A stretch of 6,086 nucleotides of DNA from Flavobacterium sp. (GTDB lineage Bacteria > Bacteroidota > Bacteroidia > Flavobacteriales > Flavobacteriaceae): contig JAGNPF010000101.1 of NCBI GenBank assembly GCA_017989775.1, positions 1-6,086 of the forward strand. Direction: 5' to 3'. A program made the position numbers and the translations under genes. This document shows, piece by piece, positions 1-5,706 of the stretch. The notes under the pieces are model-generated. The model did no database searches. It was not told the DNA's origin and saw nothing but the letters and a program-made list of their open reading frames with translations. Numbering within the stretch: position 1 is the stretch's first letter; each line of letters starts with the position of its first letter.

Positions 1-564
1 GTCCCTCAATTTGGGTGCAATTCCCTTTTGGATTTCAAACTTGATGAGTTCTTTGACGATTTCTTTGTTCAAATCTTTGTCCAAGAGCATTTTGAACAAT
101 TTTACAGTCGCCATCGCGTCTCCGCTGGCACGATGCCTGTCAGCCATTGGGATTCCCAAAGCACGAACCAATTTTCCCAAGCTGTGGGAAGGTTGTTCCG
201 GCAATAATTTTTGGGATAATTCGACTGTGCAAAGGGTTTTGATGTTGAAATCATAACCCAAACGGCGAAATTCAGTGCGGAGAATTCGGTAATCGAAATC
301 GGCATTGTGGGCCACGAGAACACAGTCGGTGGTCATTTCGATGATGCGTTTGGCAATTTCATAAAACTTGGGAGCCGAGCGCAACATCGCGTTGTTGATG
401 CCCGTCAATTTCACTACAAAAGGCTGAATTGGAATTTCGGGATTGACCAAACTGATGAACTGGTCCACGATTTCGTGACCGTCAAATTTATAGATGGCGA
501 TTTCGGTAATTCCTTCTTCGTTGAATTGTCCTCCGGTGGTTTCTATGTCGAGTATGCAGTAAAT
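1..564 (-). CDS. DEDDh 3'-5' exonuclease domain protein (DnaQ/PolC epsilon-like), partial, probably the N-terminal half of an exonuclease/GIY-YIG fusion
   Basis: The minus-strand frame is open from 576 to the left edge, so the C-terminus is missing. Counting from an ATT codon at 562-564, 188 residues are visible. They show an RNase H-fold exonuclease with a complete DEDDh set: D6 and E8 in ILDIETTGG, D91 in AHNADFDYRIL, and H144 and D149 in DRHRASGDA. Proteins of this family remove nucleotides from DNA 3' ends using two metal ions. From memory, flavobacterial homologues with this N-terminus continue into a UvrC-like GIY-YIG nuclease domain of about 250 residues, and the last visible residues (KEIVKELIKFEIQKG) fit that linker; the second domain is outside the window. 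There is no ATG, GTG or TTG between the in-frame stop at 577-579 and the first catalytic residue. Homologues begin about where the ATT lies, so either a rare start is used or the start has been lost. The gene follows yggS closely, probably in one transcript. The exonuclease identity is sure; the start is not. Confidence 0.85.
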   Translation of the reverse strand, partial: MYCILDIETTGGQFNEEGITEIAIYKFDGHEIVDQFISLVNPEIPIQPFVVKLTGINNAMLRSAPKFYEIAKRIIEMTTDCVLVAHNADFDYRILRTEFRRLGYDFNIKTLCTVELSQKLLPEQPSHSLGKLVRALGIPMADRHRASGDAMATVKLFKMLLDKDLNKEIVKELIKFEIQKGIAPKLRD

Positions 565-573
565 TTTGTTTAA

Positions 574-588
574 AGTTTAAGGTTTAAA
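574..588. repeat. AGTTTAAGGTTTAAA intergenic element, copy 1
   Basis: The 15-base string agtttaaggtttaaa occurs here and again exactly at 2727-2741, with its reverse complement at 2757-2771. It sits in the 42-bp gap between yggS and the exonuclease frame and is followed by a degenerate continuation, aaaaagtttaaaa, up to about 600. The element ends where the exonuclease reading frame begins. Confidence 0.6.
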
Positions 589-606
589 AAAAGTTTAAAA
601 TTGTTT

Positions 607-1281
607 CTAACGAGTACCAAAGATACTACTTCCTATTCGAACCATCGTGCTTCCGCATTCAATGGCGAGATTATAATCGCCGGACATTCCCATTGATATT
701 GTTTGCCATGTAGAGACGCGATTAATCGCGTCTGTACCAATTGTGTATTTGTCAAAAATCGATTTCAAATGAGTGAATTCTTTCTTGATTTGTTCTTGGT
801 TGTCCGTAAAAGTTGCCATTCCCATCAATCCCACGATTCGAATGTTTTTCATTCCTTCTTTGTCATTCTGAATGAAGTGAAGAATCTCATCCAATTCATT
901 TTCATCCAAACCGAATTTGGATTCCTCTTCGGCAATATATACTTGCAACAAACAATCGATAATTCTATTGTTTTTTTTGGCTTGTTTGTTGATTTCTTCC
1001 AATAATTTCAAACTATCCACGCCGTGAATCAAGCTCACAAATGGTGCCATAAATTTGACCTTGTTCGTCTGGACGTGACCAATCATATGCCATTCAATGT
1101 CTTTTGGCATGGCTTCCCATTTCTCGGCCATTTCCTGTATTTTGTTTTCGCCAAAAATGCGTTGACCTGCATCATAAGCTTCCATCAAATCGGAAATGGG
1201 CTTGGTTTTGGAAACGGCAACAAGAGTTACGGTTGAAGGTAAAGTGGATTTTATTTTGAGGAGGTTTATTGAAATGGACAT
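607..1281 (-). CDS. yggS: YggS/PLPBP family pyridoxal 5'-phosphate homeostasis protein
   Basis: This is a 224-residue cytosolic protein of the YggS/YBL036C/PROSC family. It binds pyridoxal phosphate and buffers its supply but has no known catalytic turnover. It is a single alanine-racemase-type TIM barrel. Visible motifs are VAVSK with the PLP lysine K25, FGENK at 43-47, WHMIGHVQTNK at 64-74, SMGMSGDY at 196-203, and the phosphate-binding GSTMVRIGSSIFG near the C-terminus. Length is near that of E. coli YggS (about 234). The ATG at 1281 is supported because the motifs begin at the usual distance; it overlaps the end of the upstream membrane-protein gene by 16 bp, which suggests translational coupling. 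Oddly, residues 182-191 (GTDAINRVST) are encoded by an interspersed palindromic repeat and residues 132-140 (EILHFIQND) by a second repeat type. Both keep the frame and all conserved motifs are intact, so the protein is probably functional. Confidence 0.95.
   Translation of the reverse strand: MSISINLLKIKSTLPSTVTLVAVSKTKPISDLMEAYDAGQRIFGENKIQEMAEKWEAMPKDIEWHMIGHVQTNKVKFMAPFVSLIHGVDSLKLLEEINKQAKKNNRIIDCLLQVYIAEEESKFGLDENELDEILHFIQNDKEGMKNIRIVGLMGMATFTDNQEQIKKEFTHLKSIFDKYTIGTDAINRVSTWQTISMGMSGDYNLAIECGSTMVRIGSSIFGTR
710..737. repeat. Palindromic interspersed repeat (GTAGAGACGCG type) inside yggS
   Basis: The core gacgcgattaatcgcgtc at 715-732 is a perfect 18-bp palindrome. Complementarity extends to 710 and 737 with a single mismatched pair (713/734). 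Elements of this sequence are, from memory, scattered between genes in many Bacteroidota and cyanobacteria. Here it lies inside yggS and is read in frame as GTDAINRVST, just before the conserved SMGMSGDY motif. Compared with E. coli YggS as I recall it, this loop is about ten residues longer, which matches the size of the element. Confidence 0.8.
862..888 (+). repeat. Stretch matching the GTCATTCTGA...AGAATCTC interspersed repeat, inside yggS
   Basis: The plus strand reads gtcattctga, then atgaagtga, then agaatctc. This differs by one base from the 27-nt interspersed repeat I remember from Bacteroidota genomes, where the tenth-plus positions read ACGAAGTGA. It occupies exactly nine codons of yggS (EILHFIQND on the minus strand). 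On the plus strand it reads VILNEVKNL, a peptide often seen in spurious repeat-derived ORFs. The protein is only a few residues longer here than E. coli YggS, so the element may have replaced rather than lengthened the local sequence. The repeat consensus is recalled, not searched. Confidence 0.6.
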
Positions 1282-1796
1282 TTTTCTATTTTTTCTTGGA
1301 TTCTATATATTACGAGCCTTTCGTCTAAAATTATTTTTTCTTCCTTGAATTTCTTAAATTCATTAAAAATTTCTAATAATTCTTTATCAGAATAGGTTTC
1401 AAATGAATTTAAAATATATGTTTTTCTTAAGTTTTTTAATTTTAAATAAAAAATTACTCCACAAATACCTCTTCGAGACGCTATACTTTTTAAAATAATT
1501 TCAGTCTCTTTGATATCAATTGATTTAGTCCATTTTTTATTAAAAGTTTCACCTTCTAGTATGATTTTTTCTAGATCTAGGGTAATTTTATGGATATTGG
1601 TTTTACTTTCAAAAATAATGAAAACAATAAAAAATAATGAAAAAAGAGATTGAGTTATTATTGATTGTGAAGGGGTTAATAGTTTGAAATTTAAAATCAA
1701 ATATGTGAAAAATATAAACGATGCTAAAAAGGTAAAGGTTTTTAAATTAAAAAGACGTTGGTGAAAACTTTTATATTCAGTTTCAAATGTTCTCAT
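1266..1796 (-). CDS. Hypothetical two-helix membrane protein with a cytosolic C-terminal domain (possibly PH-like)
   Basis: I do not recognise this 176-residue protein. Residues 1-19 are short and polar or charged. Two hydrophobic segments follow, about 20-37 and 46-62, separated by a short LLTPSQS turn, so both ends should be in the cytosol. Residues 65-176 are charged and beta/alpha mixed (KITLDLEKIILEG, then FYLKLKNLRKTYILNSFETYSDKELLEIFNEFKKF). That layout, two helices followed by a small beta-rich domain ending in an amphipathic helix, recalls bacterial PH-like/YcxB-type proteins, but this is inference from appearance. The start follows the hbd stop by 10 bp and the end overlaps yggS by 16 bp, so it is embedded in the operon. 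Its DNA is clearly richer in A and T than the genes on either side, and it is not a gene I expect between hbd and yggS, which suggests later acquisition. Confidence 0.75.
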   Translation of the reverse strand: MRTFETEYKSFHQRLFNLKTFTFLASFIFFTYLILNFKLLTPSQSIITQSLFSLFFIVFIIFESKTNIHKITLDLEKIILEGETFNKKWTKSIDIKETEIILKSIASRRGICGVIFYLKLKNLRKTYILNSFETYSDKELLEIFNEFKKFKEEKIILDERLVIYRIQEKIEKCPFQ

Positions 1797-1806
1797 AATC
1801 TAAATA

Positions 1807-2703
1807 TTAATTAGAAGAGATAAACTGCTTCGAAACTTTCTCCGCTTTTTTGCTTTCACTATAATCATAAAAACCTTCGCCAGATTTTACGCCCAATTTG
1901 CCATTGTTGACCATGTCGACCAATAAAGAACAAGGAAGGTATTTTGGATTTTTGAAACCGTCGTACATTACGTTCAAAATTGCCAAACACACGTCAAGCC
2001 CAATAAAATCGGCCAATTGCAGAGGTCCCATCGGGTGTCCCATTCCAAGTTTCATCACGGTGTCAATTTCATAAACACCGGCCACTTTGTTTTCCAAGGT
2101 TTCAATCGATTCGTTGATCATCGGCATCAAGATTCGGTTGGTGACAAAACCTGGAAAATCGTTGACTTCAACGGGAGTTTTACCCAGTTTTTCGGCTAAA
2201 GTCATAATGATTTTGGTCACTTCATCGCTCGTTTTATTGCCGCGAATCACTTCCACCAAAGGCATTAGGGGAACGGGATTCATAAAGTGCATTCCGATAA
2301 CGCGTTCCGGATGAGCCACAACCGCTCCGATTTGCGTGATGGAAATGGAAGAAGTATTGGTGGCGAAAATGGTGTTGTGCGAACAAACTTCGTTCAATTG
2401 TTTGAAAATCTTCAGCTTTAATTCCAGGTTTTCGGTGGCTGCTTCAATGACCAAATCCACGCCTACCACACCGTCTTCAACGTCTGTATAGGTGATAATG
2501 TTGTTCAGGGTCTTGAATTTGTCTTCTTCAGAAATACTGCCTTTTGCAACCATTCGATCCAAATTGGCAAGAATAGTCGTCATTCCTTTGTCCAAGGCTT
2601 TTTCGGAAACATCAATCAGTTTTACGGTAAAACCATTTTGGGCAAAAGTATGCGCAATGCCGTTGCCCATTGTTCCTGCTCCGATGACCGCAATTATTTT
2701 CAT
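1807..2703 (-). CDS. hbd: 3-hydroxybutyryl-CoA dehydrogenase (3-hydroxyacyl-CoA dehydrogenase family)
   Basis: This 298-residue cytosolic enzyme should interconvert 3-hydroxyacyl-CoA and 3-oxoacyl-CoA with NAD(P)H, in short-chain fatty-acid or acetoacetyl-CoA metabolism. The Rossmann domain begins at once with GAGTMG (residues 8-13). D31 ends beta-strand 2, which favours NAD(H). The catalytic residues can be placed by spacing against the known family: S118 in NTSS, H139 in GMHFMNPVP, E151 in LVEVIRG and N189 in FVTNR. The H-to-E distance of 12 and H-to-N distance of 50 match the human enzyme. The C-terminal helical domain (about 190-285) has the typical GHPMGPLQLADFIGLD and SGEGFYDY. Length is close to the usual 280-300. 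The ATG at 2703 is right because GAGTMG must lie near the N-terminus. It lies 83 bp downstream of the oxidoreductase gene with a perfect inverted repeat in between, and is followed after 10 bp by the membrane-protein gene. Confidence 0.95.
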   Translation of the reverse strand: MKIIAVIGAGTMGNGIAHTFAQNGFTVKLIDVSEKALDKGMTTILANLDRMVAKGSISEEDKFKTLNNIITYTDVEDGVVGVDLVIEAATENLELKLKIFKQLNEVCSHNTIFATNTSSISITQIGAVVAHPERVIGMHFMNPVPLMPLVEVIRGNKTSDEVTKIIMTLAEKLGKTPVEVNDFPGFVTNRILMPMINESIETLENKVAGVYEIDTVMKLGMGHPMGPLQLADFIGLDVCLAILNVMYDGFKNPKYLPCSLLVDMVNNGKLGVKSGEGFYDYSESKKAEKVSKQFISSN

Positions 2704-2721
2704 ATATTTTGGTTTTAAAAG

Positions 2722-2776
2722 TTTAGAGTTTAAGGTTTAAAGTTGCAACTGGGAACTTTAAACCTTAAACTCTAAA
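2722..2776. repeat. Perfect 23-bp inverted repeat with 9-nt loop between the Gfo/Idh gene and hbd
   Basis: Arms 2722-2744 and 2754-2776 are exact reverse complements around the 9-nt loop gcaactggg. Each arm contains the 15-mer agtttaaggtttaaa or its complement, which is also found at 574-588. The hairpin is very AT-rich and has no long T-run after it on the minus strand (CTTTTAAAACC follows), so it is a poor classical terminator. It could still end or weaken transcription after the oxidoreductase gene, or stabilise a transcript end. Its repetition elsewhere in the window points to an interspersed repeat. Confidence 0.8.
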
Positions 2777-2786
2777 TAAATTTTGC

Positions 2787-3752
2787 TTACTTCTTGAAAC
2801 AATCAATGATTTGGTAAGCCACACGTAATGCTTCCGTTGCTTGTTCCAAGGTTACAACAGGAGTAGTATCGTTGTTGATGGCATCGGCAAAAGATTCTAG
2901 TTCGTCCAGAATGGCGTTGTTTTGCTCCACCTCGGGATTAGAAAAGTAGATTTGTTTTTTCACGCCTTCGGCATTTTGTAGAATAATATCGAAATCGCCG
3001 GGGATTTCCGGTGCATCTTTCATTTTTACGACCTCGCATTTTTTCTCCAAAAAGTCAACAGAAATGTAGGCGTCTTTCTGGAAGAAACGCGATTTGCGCA
3101 TATTTTTCAAGGAAATTCGGCTCGCAGTTAAATTAGCCACACAACCATTTTCGAATTCAATTCGGGCATTGGCAATATCGGGAGTTTCACTGATTACGGA
3201 AACTCCACTGGCGTGAACGTCTTTTACTTTCGAATTTACCACGCTCAAAATGGCGTCGATGTCGTGAATCATCAAGTCCAAAACCACGGGAACATCCGTG
3301 CCACGAGGATTGAATTCGGCCAAACGATGCGTTTCGATGAACATTGGATTTTCAATCATGTCCTTGGTCGCCTTGAATGCAGGATTGAACCTTTCCACGT
3401 GACCCACCTGGCCTTTTACCTTGTATTCTTTTGCCAAGGCAATAATTTCTTCGGCTTCTTCAACGGTATTTGAAATGGGTTTTTCAATAAAAACGTGTTT
3501 GCCCGATTTGATGGAAACTTTGGCGCATTTGTAATGGGAAAGGGTGGGAGTGACAATGTCAATCACGTCAACGGCGTGTATTAAACTGGCTATTGTGGAG
3601 AATTGTTTGTATCCAAATTCTTTGGCTACTTTTTCACCGTTTTCTTGGTTTTCGTCATAAAAACCAACTAATTCGTATTTTTCAGATTGTTGTAATAATC
3701 GTAAATGTATTTTTCCAAGATGCCCAGCACCTAAAACGCCTACTTTTAACAT
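2787..3752 (-). CDS. Gfo/Idh/MocA family NAD(P)-dependent oxidoreductase
   Basis: This is a 321-residue cytosolic oxidoreductase acting on a sugar, sugar derivative or nucleotide sugar; the substrate cannot be told from sequence. The N-terminal Rossmann fold has GAGHLG at 8-13 and an acidic D33 (FYDEN) after beta-strand 2, suggesting NAD. The family's EKP signature is at 90-92 (FIEKPIS). The active-site region reads VGHVERFNP (116-124) and LDLMIHDIDAIL (158-169) with H163 and D164 as likely catalytic or substrate-binding residues. The C-terminal half is the usual beta-sheet domain. The VGHVERFNP plus DLMIHDID combination recalls the GnnA-like branch (UDP-N-acetylglucosamine 3-dehydrogenases of lipid A synthesis), but no partner aminotransferase lies next to it, so that is a suggestion only. 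The ATG at 3752 gives the normal N-terminus. It is divergent from pcm and is the first gene of the minus-strand run. Confidence 0.93.
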   Translation of the reverse strand: MLKVGVLGAGHLGKIHLRLLQQSEKYELVGFYDENQENGEKVAKEFGYKQFSTIASLIHAVDVIDIVTPTLSHYKCAKVSIKSGKHVFIEKPISNTVEEAEEIIALAKEYKVKGQVGHVERFNPAFKATKDMIENPMFIETHRLAEFNPRGTDVPVVLDLMIHDIDAILSVVNSKVKDVHASGVSVISETPDIANARIEFENGCVANLTASRISLKNMRKSRFFQKDAYISVDFLEKKCEVVKMKDAPEIPGDFDIILQNAEGVKKQIYFSNPEVEQNNAILDELESFADAINNDTTPVVTLEQATEALRVAYQIIDCFKK

Positions 3753-3768
3753 AAAAAAAGATTTTTAA

Positions 3769-3776
3769 CAAATGTA
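3769..3776 (-). promoter_or_regulatory. Candidate -7 box (TAnnTTTG type) for the Gfo/Idh gene
   Basis: The minus strand reads TACATTTG, which fits the Bacteroidota -7 consensus TAnnTTTG, ending 16 bases before the ATG at 3752. A convincing -33 TTTG box is not seen at the usual distance. The box is overlapped by an inverted repeat, ttaacaaat at 3765-3773 and atttgttaa at 3783-3791 with a 9-nt spacer, which could bind a regulator or be a chance of AT-rich DNA. Confidence 0.35.
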
Positions 3777-3850
3777 TAATTTATTTGTTAATAGCATAAA
3801 TTTTGACGTTTAAAGTTTTGGAAATTCTTACTTGATTTTTGATATTTTAA

Positions 3851-3874
3851 AGTTTAATTTTACCAAATTAAACT
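3851..3874. repeat. Perfect 10-bp stem-loop just before the pcm start
   Basis: agtttaattt at 3851-3860 pairs exactly with aaattaaact at 3865-3874 around the 4-nt loop tacc. The hairpin ends ten bases before the TTG start of pcm at 3885. It may be part of the leader and affect translation, or form a regulator site. Its arms share the AGTTTAA theme of the other intergenic repeats in the window. Confidence 0.6.
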
Positions 3875-3884
3875 AGCCAAAATT

Positions 3885-4526
3885 TTGAAAGATACTGCCA
3901 AACATCAAGGACTTCGTAATCAATTAGTAACTCTTCTGAAAGAGAAAGGAATTGTTGATAAAAGTGTTTTGGAAGCCATCGGTAAAATTCCAAGACATCT
4001 TTTCCTGAATTCCAGTTTTGCCGATTATGCTTATCAAGACAAGGCTTTTCCCATAGGAGCTGGTCAAACCATTTCGCAACCTTATACGGTCGCTTTTCAA
4101 AGTCAATTATTGGAAGTGAAAAAAGACCATAAAATTCTCGAAATCGGGACAGGTTCCGGCTATCAAACGGCGGTTTTGTGTTTGATGGGAGCCAAGGTGT
4201 ACAGTATTGAAAGACAAAATGAATTGTTCAAACAAACATCTATTTTATTACCGAAATTAGGCATTCGACCCAAACACCTTTCGTTTGGTGACGGTTATAA
4301 AGGTTTACCTAATCACGCTCCTTTTGACAGTATTATTGTTACGGCTGGTGCGCCAATAATTCCGCAAGCCTTGATGGCACAGTTGAAAATAGGAGGAAGG
4401 CTGGTAATTCCTTTGGGCGAAGAAAAACAGGTTATGACTTTGCTCATCAGGAAAAACGAAACCCAATTCGAAAAACACGAGTTTGGCGATTTCAAGTTCG
4501 TGCCTTTATTGGAGAATAAGAATTAA
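3885..4526 (+). CDS. pcm: Protein-L-isoaspartate O-methyltransferase
   Basis: The 213-residue cytosolic enzyme transfers methyl from S-adenosylmethionine to the alpha-carboxyl of L-isoaspartyl residues in damaged proteins, starting their repair. Family hallmarks are IPRHLF at 35-40, AFPIGAGQTISQPYTVA at 54-70, SAM motif I LEIGTGSGYQTAV at 85-97, the acidic E109 in VYSIER that should contact the SAM ribose, FGDGYKGLP at 134-142, DSIIVTAGAP at 148-157, and GGRLVIPLG at 170-178. Length matches the usual 205-220. The start is TTG at 3885: no ATG or GTG occurs between the in-frame stop at 3855-3857 and the conserved KDTAKHQGLR N-terminus that, from memory, homologues share. A 10-bp hairpin lies directly upstream. 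It is transcribed away from the oxidoreductase gene and ends at a shared terminator facing the fic gene. Confidence 0.95.
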   Translation: MKDTAKHQGLRNQLVTLLKEKGIVDKSVLEAIGKIPRHLFLNSSFADYAYQDKAFPIGAGQTISQPYTVAFQSQLLEVKKDHKILEIGTGSGYQTAVLCLMGAKVYSIERQNELFKQTSILLPKLGIRPKHLSFGDGYKGLPNHAPFDSIIVTAGAPIIPQALMAQLKIGGRLVIPLGEEKQVMTLLIRKNETQFEKHEFGDFKFVPLLENKN

Positions 4527-4529
4527 AAC

Positions 4530-4568
4530 AAAATCCCGTCTAGTTCTAAAAACATGACGGGATTTTTT
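4530..4568. terminator. Bidirectional intrinsic terminator between pcm and fic
   Basis: An 11-bp stem pairs 4530-4540 (aaaatcccgtc) with 4556-4566 (gacgggatttt) around a 15-nt loop. On the plus strand the stem ends in a T6 run (4563-4568), which suits termination of pcm. On the minus strand it is followed by TTTTGTTTT, which suits termination of fic, whose TAA stop at 4567-4569 touches the stem. Its position between two convergent genes supports dual use. Confidence 0.85.
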
Positions 4569-5616
4569 ATTGACCAATGATTTCAAGATATCGCTCCAAA
4601 CTTTCTTTTTCTATTTGAGCAATAAACAAGAGAAAATCCTCTTTGTTGTTTTTAGTCTGGGCGGTTTCCAATGCATTGTAATAGTTTATTCTACTGTCGT
4701 AATCGCCTTTTATGTTGGCAATTACATAGCCATTTTGCAACAGAATTAGGTTCATTACCAATCGAGAAGTTCTTCCATTTCCATCGATAAATGGATGAAT
4801 GGTAACCAGACGTTCGTGAAGTTCGGCTGCCAAAACTATGGGATGTAAACCGTTTTTATTGGTTTCATACCAAATGAAAAAATCTTCCATTTCCTTGGCT
4901 ACCATAAAAGGCTGGGGAGGCATAAACGAACTGCCTTTGATCATCACTTGCACACGGCGGTAACGACCGGCATCTTCGGGATTAATCCCACGAAGAATCA
5001 AGTTGTGAATAGACAAAACTTCTCGCTCGTTTAGGGGTGTGTTTTTCTCCATCAAATGCTTGATGTAAGCAATAGCTTCCTGATGATTAATGACTTCAAG
5101 ATGTTCTCGCATACTTTTTCCAGAAATAGTCAAACCTTCGTTGACAACCAAATCGGTTTCGCGAAGCGTCATTGTATTTCCTTCGATACGGTTGCTCTCA
5201 AAAGTGTATTCAAGTTCTAGTGCTTGGGCAATTCTATAGCTGTCGAACTGGCGATATTTGTCCAATTTTGCTTTTAAGGCATCAATTTCTTCGAGAATGG
5301 CGGATAGGTTTTTGGAAAGTGATTTTTTGGAAGTGACATAACTGTTTTCTATTTCTTCACGAACCATATTGAGAGCTTTCAAGGCAAAATCATCTTGCCC
5401 GATTTCATAAAGTATTTTCTCTTTGAGCCAAGCTACCATCAAGGTTTCGTAATCTATTTCCAATAACGAAGCCAATTTAAGCACTTGGTCTTTGGTTGGT
5501 TTTCTGGTTCCGTTTTCGAACTTGCTGATCAAGGCTTGGTCGATACCTAGAATTTGTGCCACTTCTCGAGTCTTCAATCCTTTTTGTTCTCTTGCATTTT
5601 TGAGTAGTGTTTTCAT
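4567..5616 (-). CDS. Fic-domain protein with N-terminal XRE-type helix-turn-helix
   Basis: The 349-residue protein joins a DNA-binding domain to a Fic enzyme. Residues 4-58 are a Cro/C1-type HTH (LLKNAREQKGLKTREVAQIL, then QALISKFENGTRKPT). A charged helical linker follows to about 125. The Fic core covers about 130-345, with the catalytic motif HPFIDGNGR at 274-282 complete: H274 as base, D278 for metal, N280, G281 and R282 for phosphate binding. Fic proteins usually transfer AMP from ATP to a target hydroxyl. S141-NRI-E145-G146 (S/TxxxEG/N) lies before the core, as in class II Fic proteins, where this helix blocks ATP binding; so the enzyme is probably self-inhibited in the resting state. 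The flap region SSFMPPQPF (229-237) is also typical. No small antitoxin gene is adjacent, which fits built-in inhibition. The HTH suggests control of its own promoter. The ATG at 5616 is the only start giving a full HTH. The target is unknown. Confidence 0.93.
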   Translation of the reverse strand: MKTLLKNAREQKGLKTREVAQILGIDQALISKFENGTRKPTKDQVLKLASLLEIDYETLMVAWLKEKILYEIGQDDFALKALNMVREEIENSYVTSKKSLSKNLSAILEEIDALKAKLDKYRQFDSYRIAQALELEYTFESNRIEGNTMTLRETDLVVNEGLTISGKSMREHLEVINHQEAIAYIKHLMEKNTPLNEREVLSIHNLILRGINPEDAGRYRRVQVMIKGSSFMPPQPFMVAKEMEDFFIWYETNKNGLHPIVLAAELHERLVTIHPFIDGNGRTSRLVMNLILLQNGYVIANIKGDYDSRINYYNALETAQTKNNKEDFLLFIAQIEKESLERYLEIIGQ

Positions 5617-5639
5617 TGTGTTTTTGAATTAAAATGTCT

Positions 5640-5654
5640 TGACAAATTTAGTCA
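5640..5654 (-). promoter_or_regulatory. Candidate promoter -7 box with overlapping operator-like inverted repeat, upstream of fic
   Basis: The minus strand reads TAAATTTG at 5650-5643, matching the Bacteroidota TAnnTTTG -7 consensus, 26 bases before the fic ATG. It sits inside the inverted repeat TGAC-N7-GTCA (5640-5654). An operator over the -7 box would fit autorepression by the HTH domain of the Fic protein, but the half-sites are short and no clear -33 TTTG is present, because the terminator T-run lies there. Confidence 0.35.
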
Positions 5655-5665
5655 TTTTTTTTATT

Positions 5666-5706
5666 AAAAAAAATAACTCCCAAAAAAAAATATTCAGGAG
5701 TTATTT
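5666..5706 (-). terminator. Intrinsic terminator of the minus-strand gene at 5758
   Basis: A perfect 10-bp stem pairs 5671-5680 (aaataactcc) with 5697-5706 (ggagttattt) around a 16-nt A-rich loop. Read on the minus strand it is followed by a run of eight T (complement of 5666-5673, partly within the stem) and then more T. It lies about 50 bp after the stop codon at 5758 and separates that gene from fic. Confidence 0.75.

Noticed and set aside
307..573. Plus-strand frame of 88 codons at 307-573
   Set aside because: It lies antisense to the exonuclease, whose catalytic motifs are all clear on the minus strand; the plus-strand product shows no recognisable motif.
574..600. GTTTAAA-rich repeats considered as a CRISPR array
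   Set aside because: Copies are short, irregular and scattered in different gaps, with no regular unique spacers and no cas genes.
703..1005. Plus-strand open frame opposite yggS containing VILNEVKNL
   Set aside because: It is the antisense reading of yggS; the familiar-looking peptide comes from the interspersed repeat at 862-888 and not from a real protein family.
2017..2740. Plus-strand frames inside hbd
   Set aside because: They are antisense shadows of a well-supported dehydrogenase gene and have no recognisable domains.
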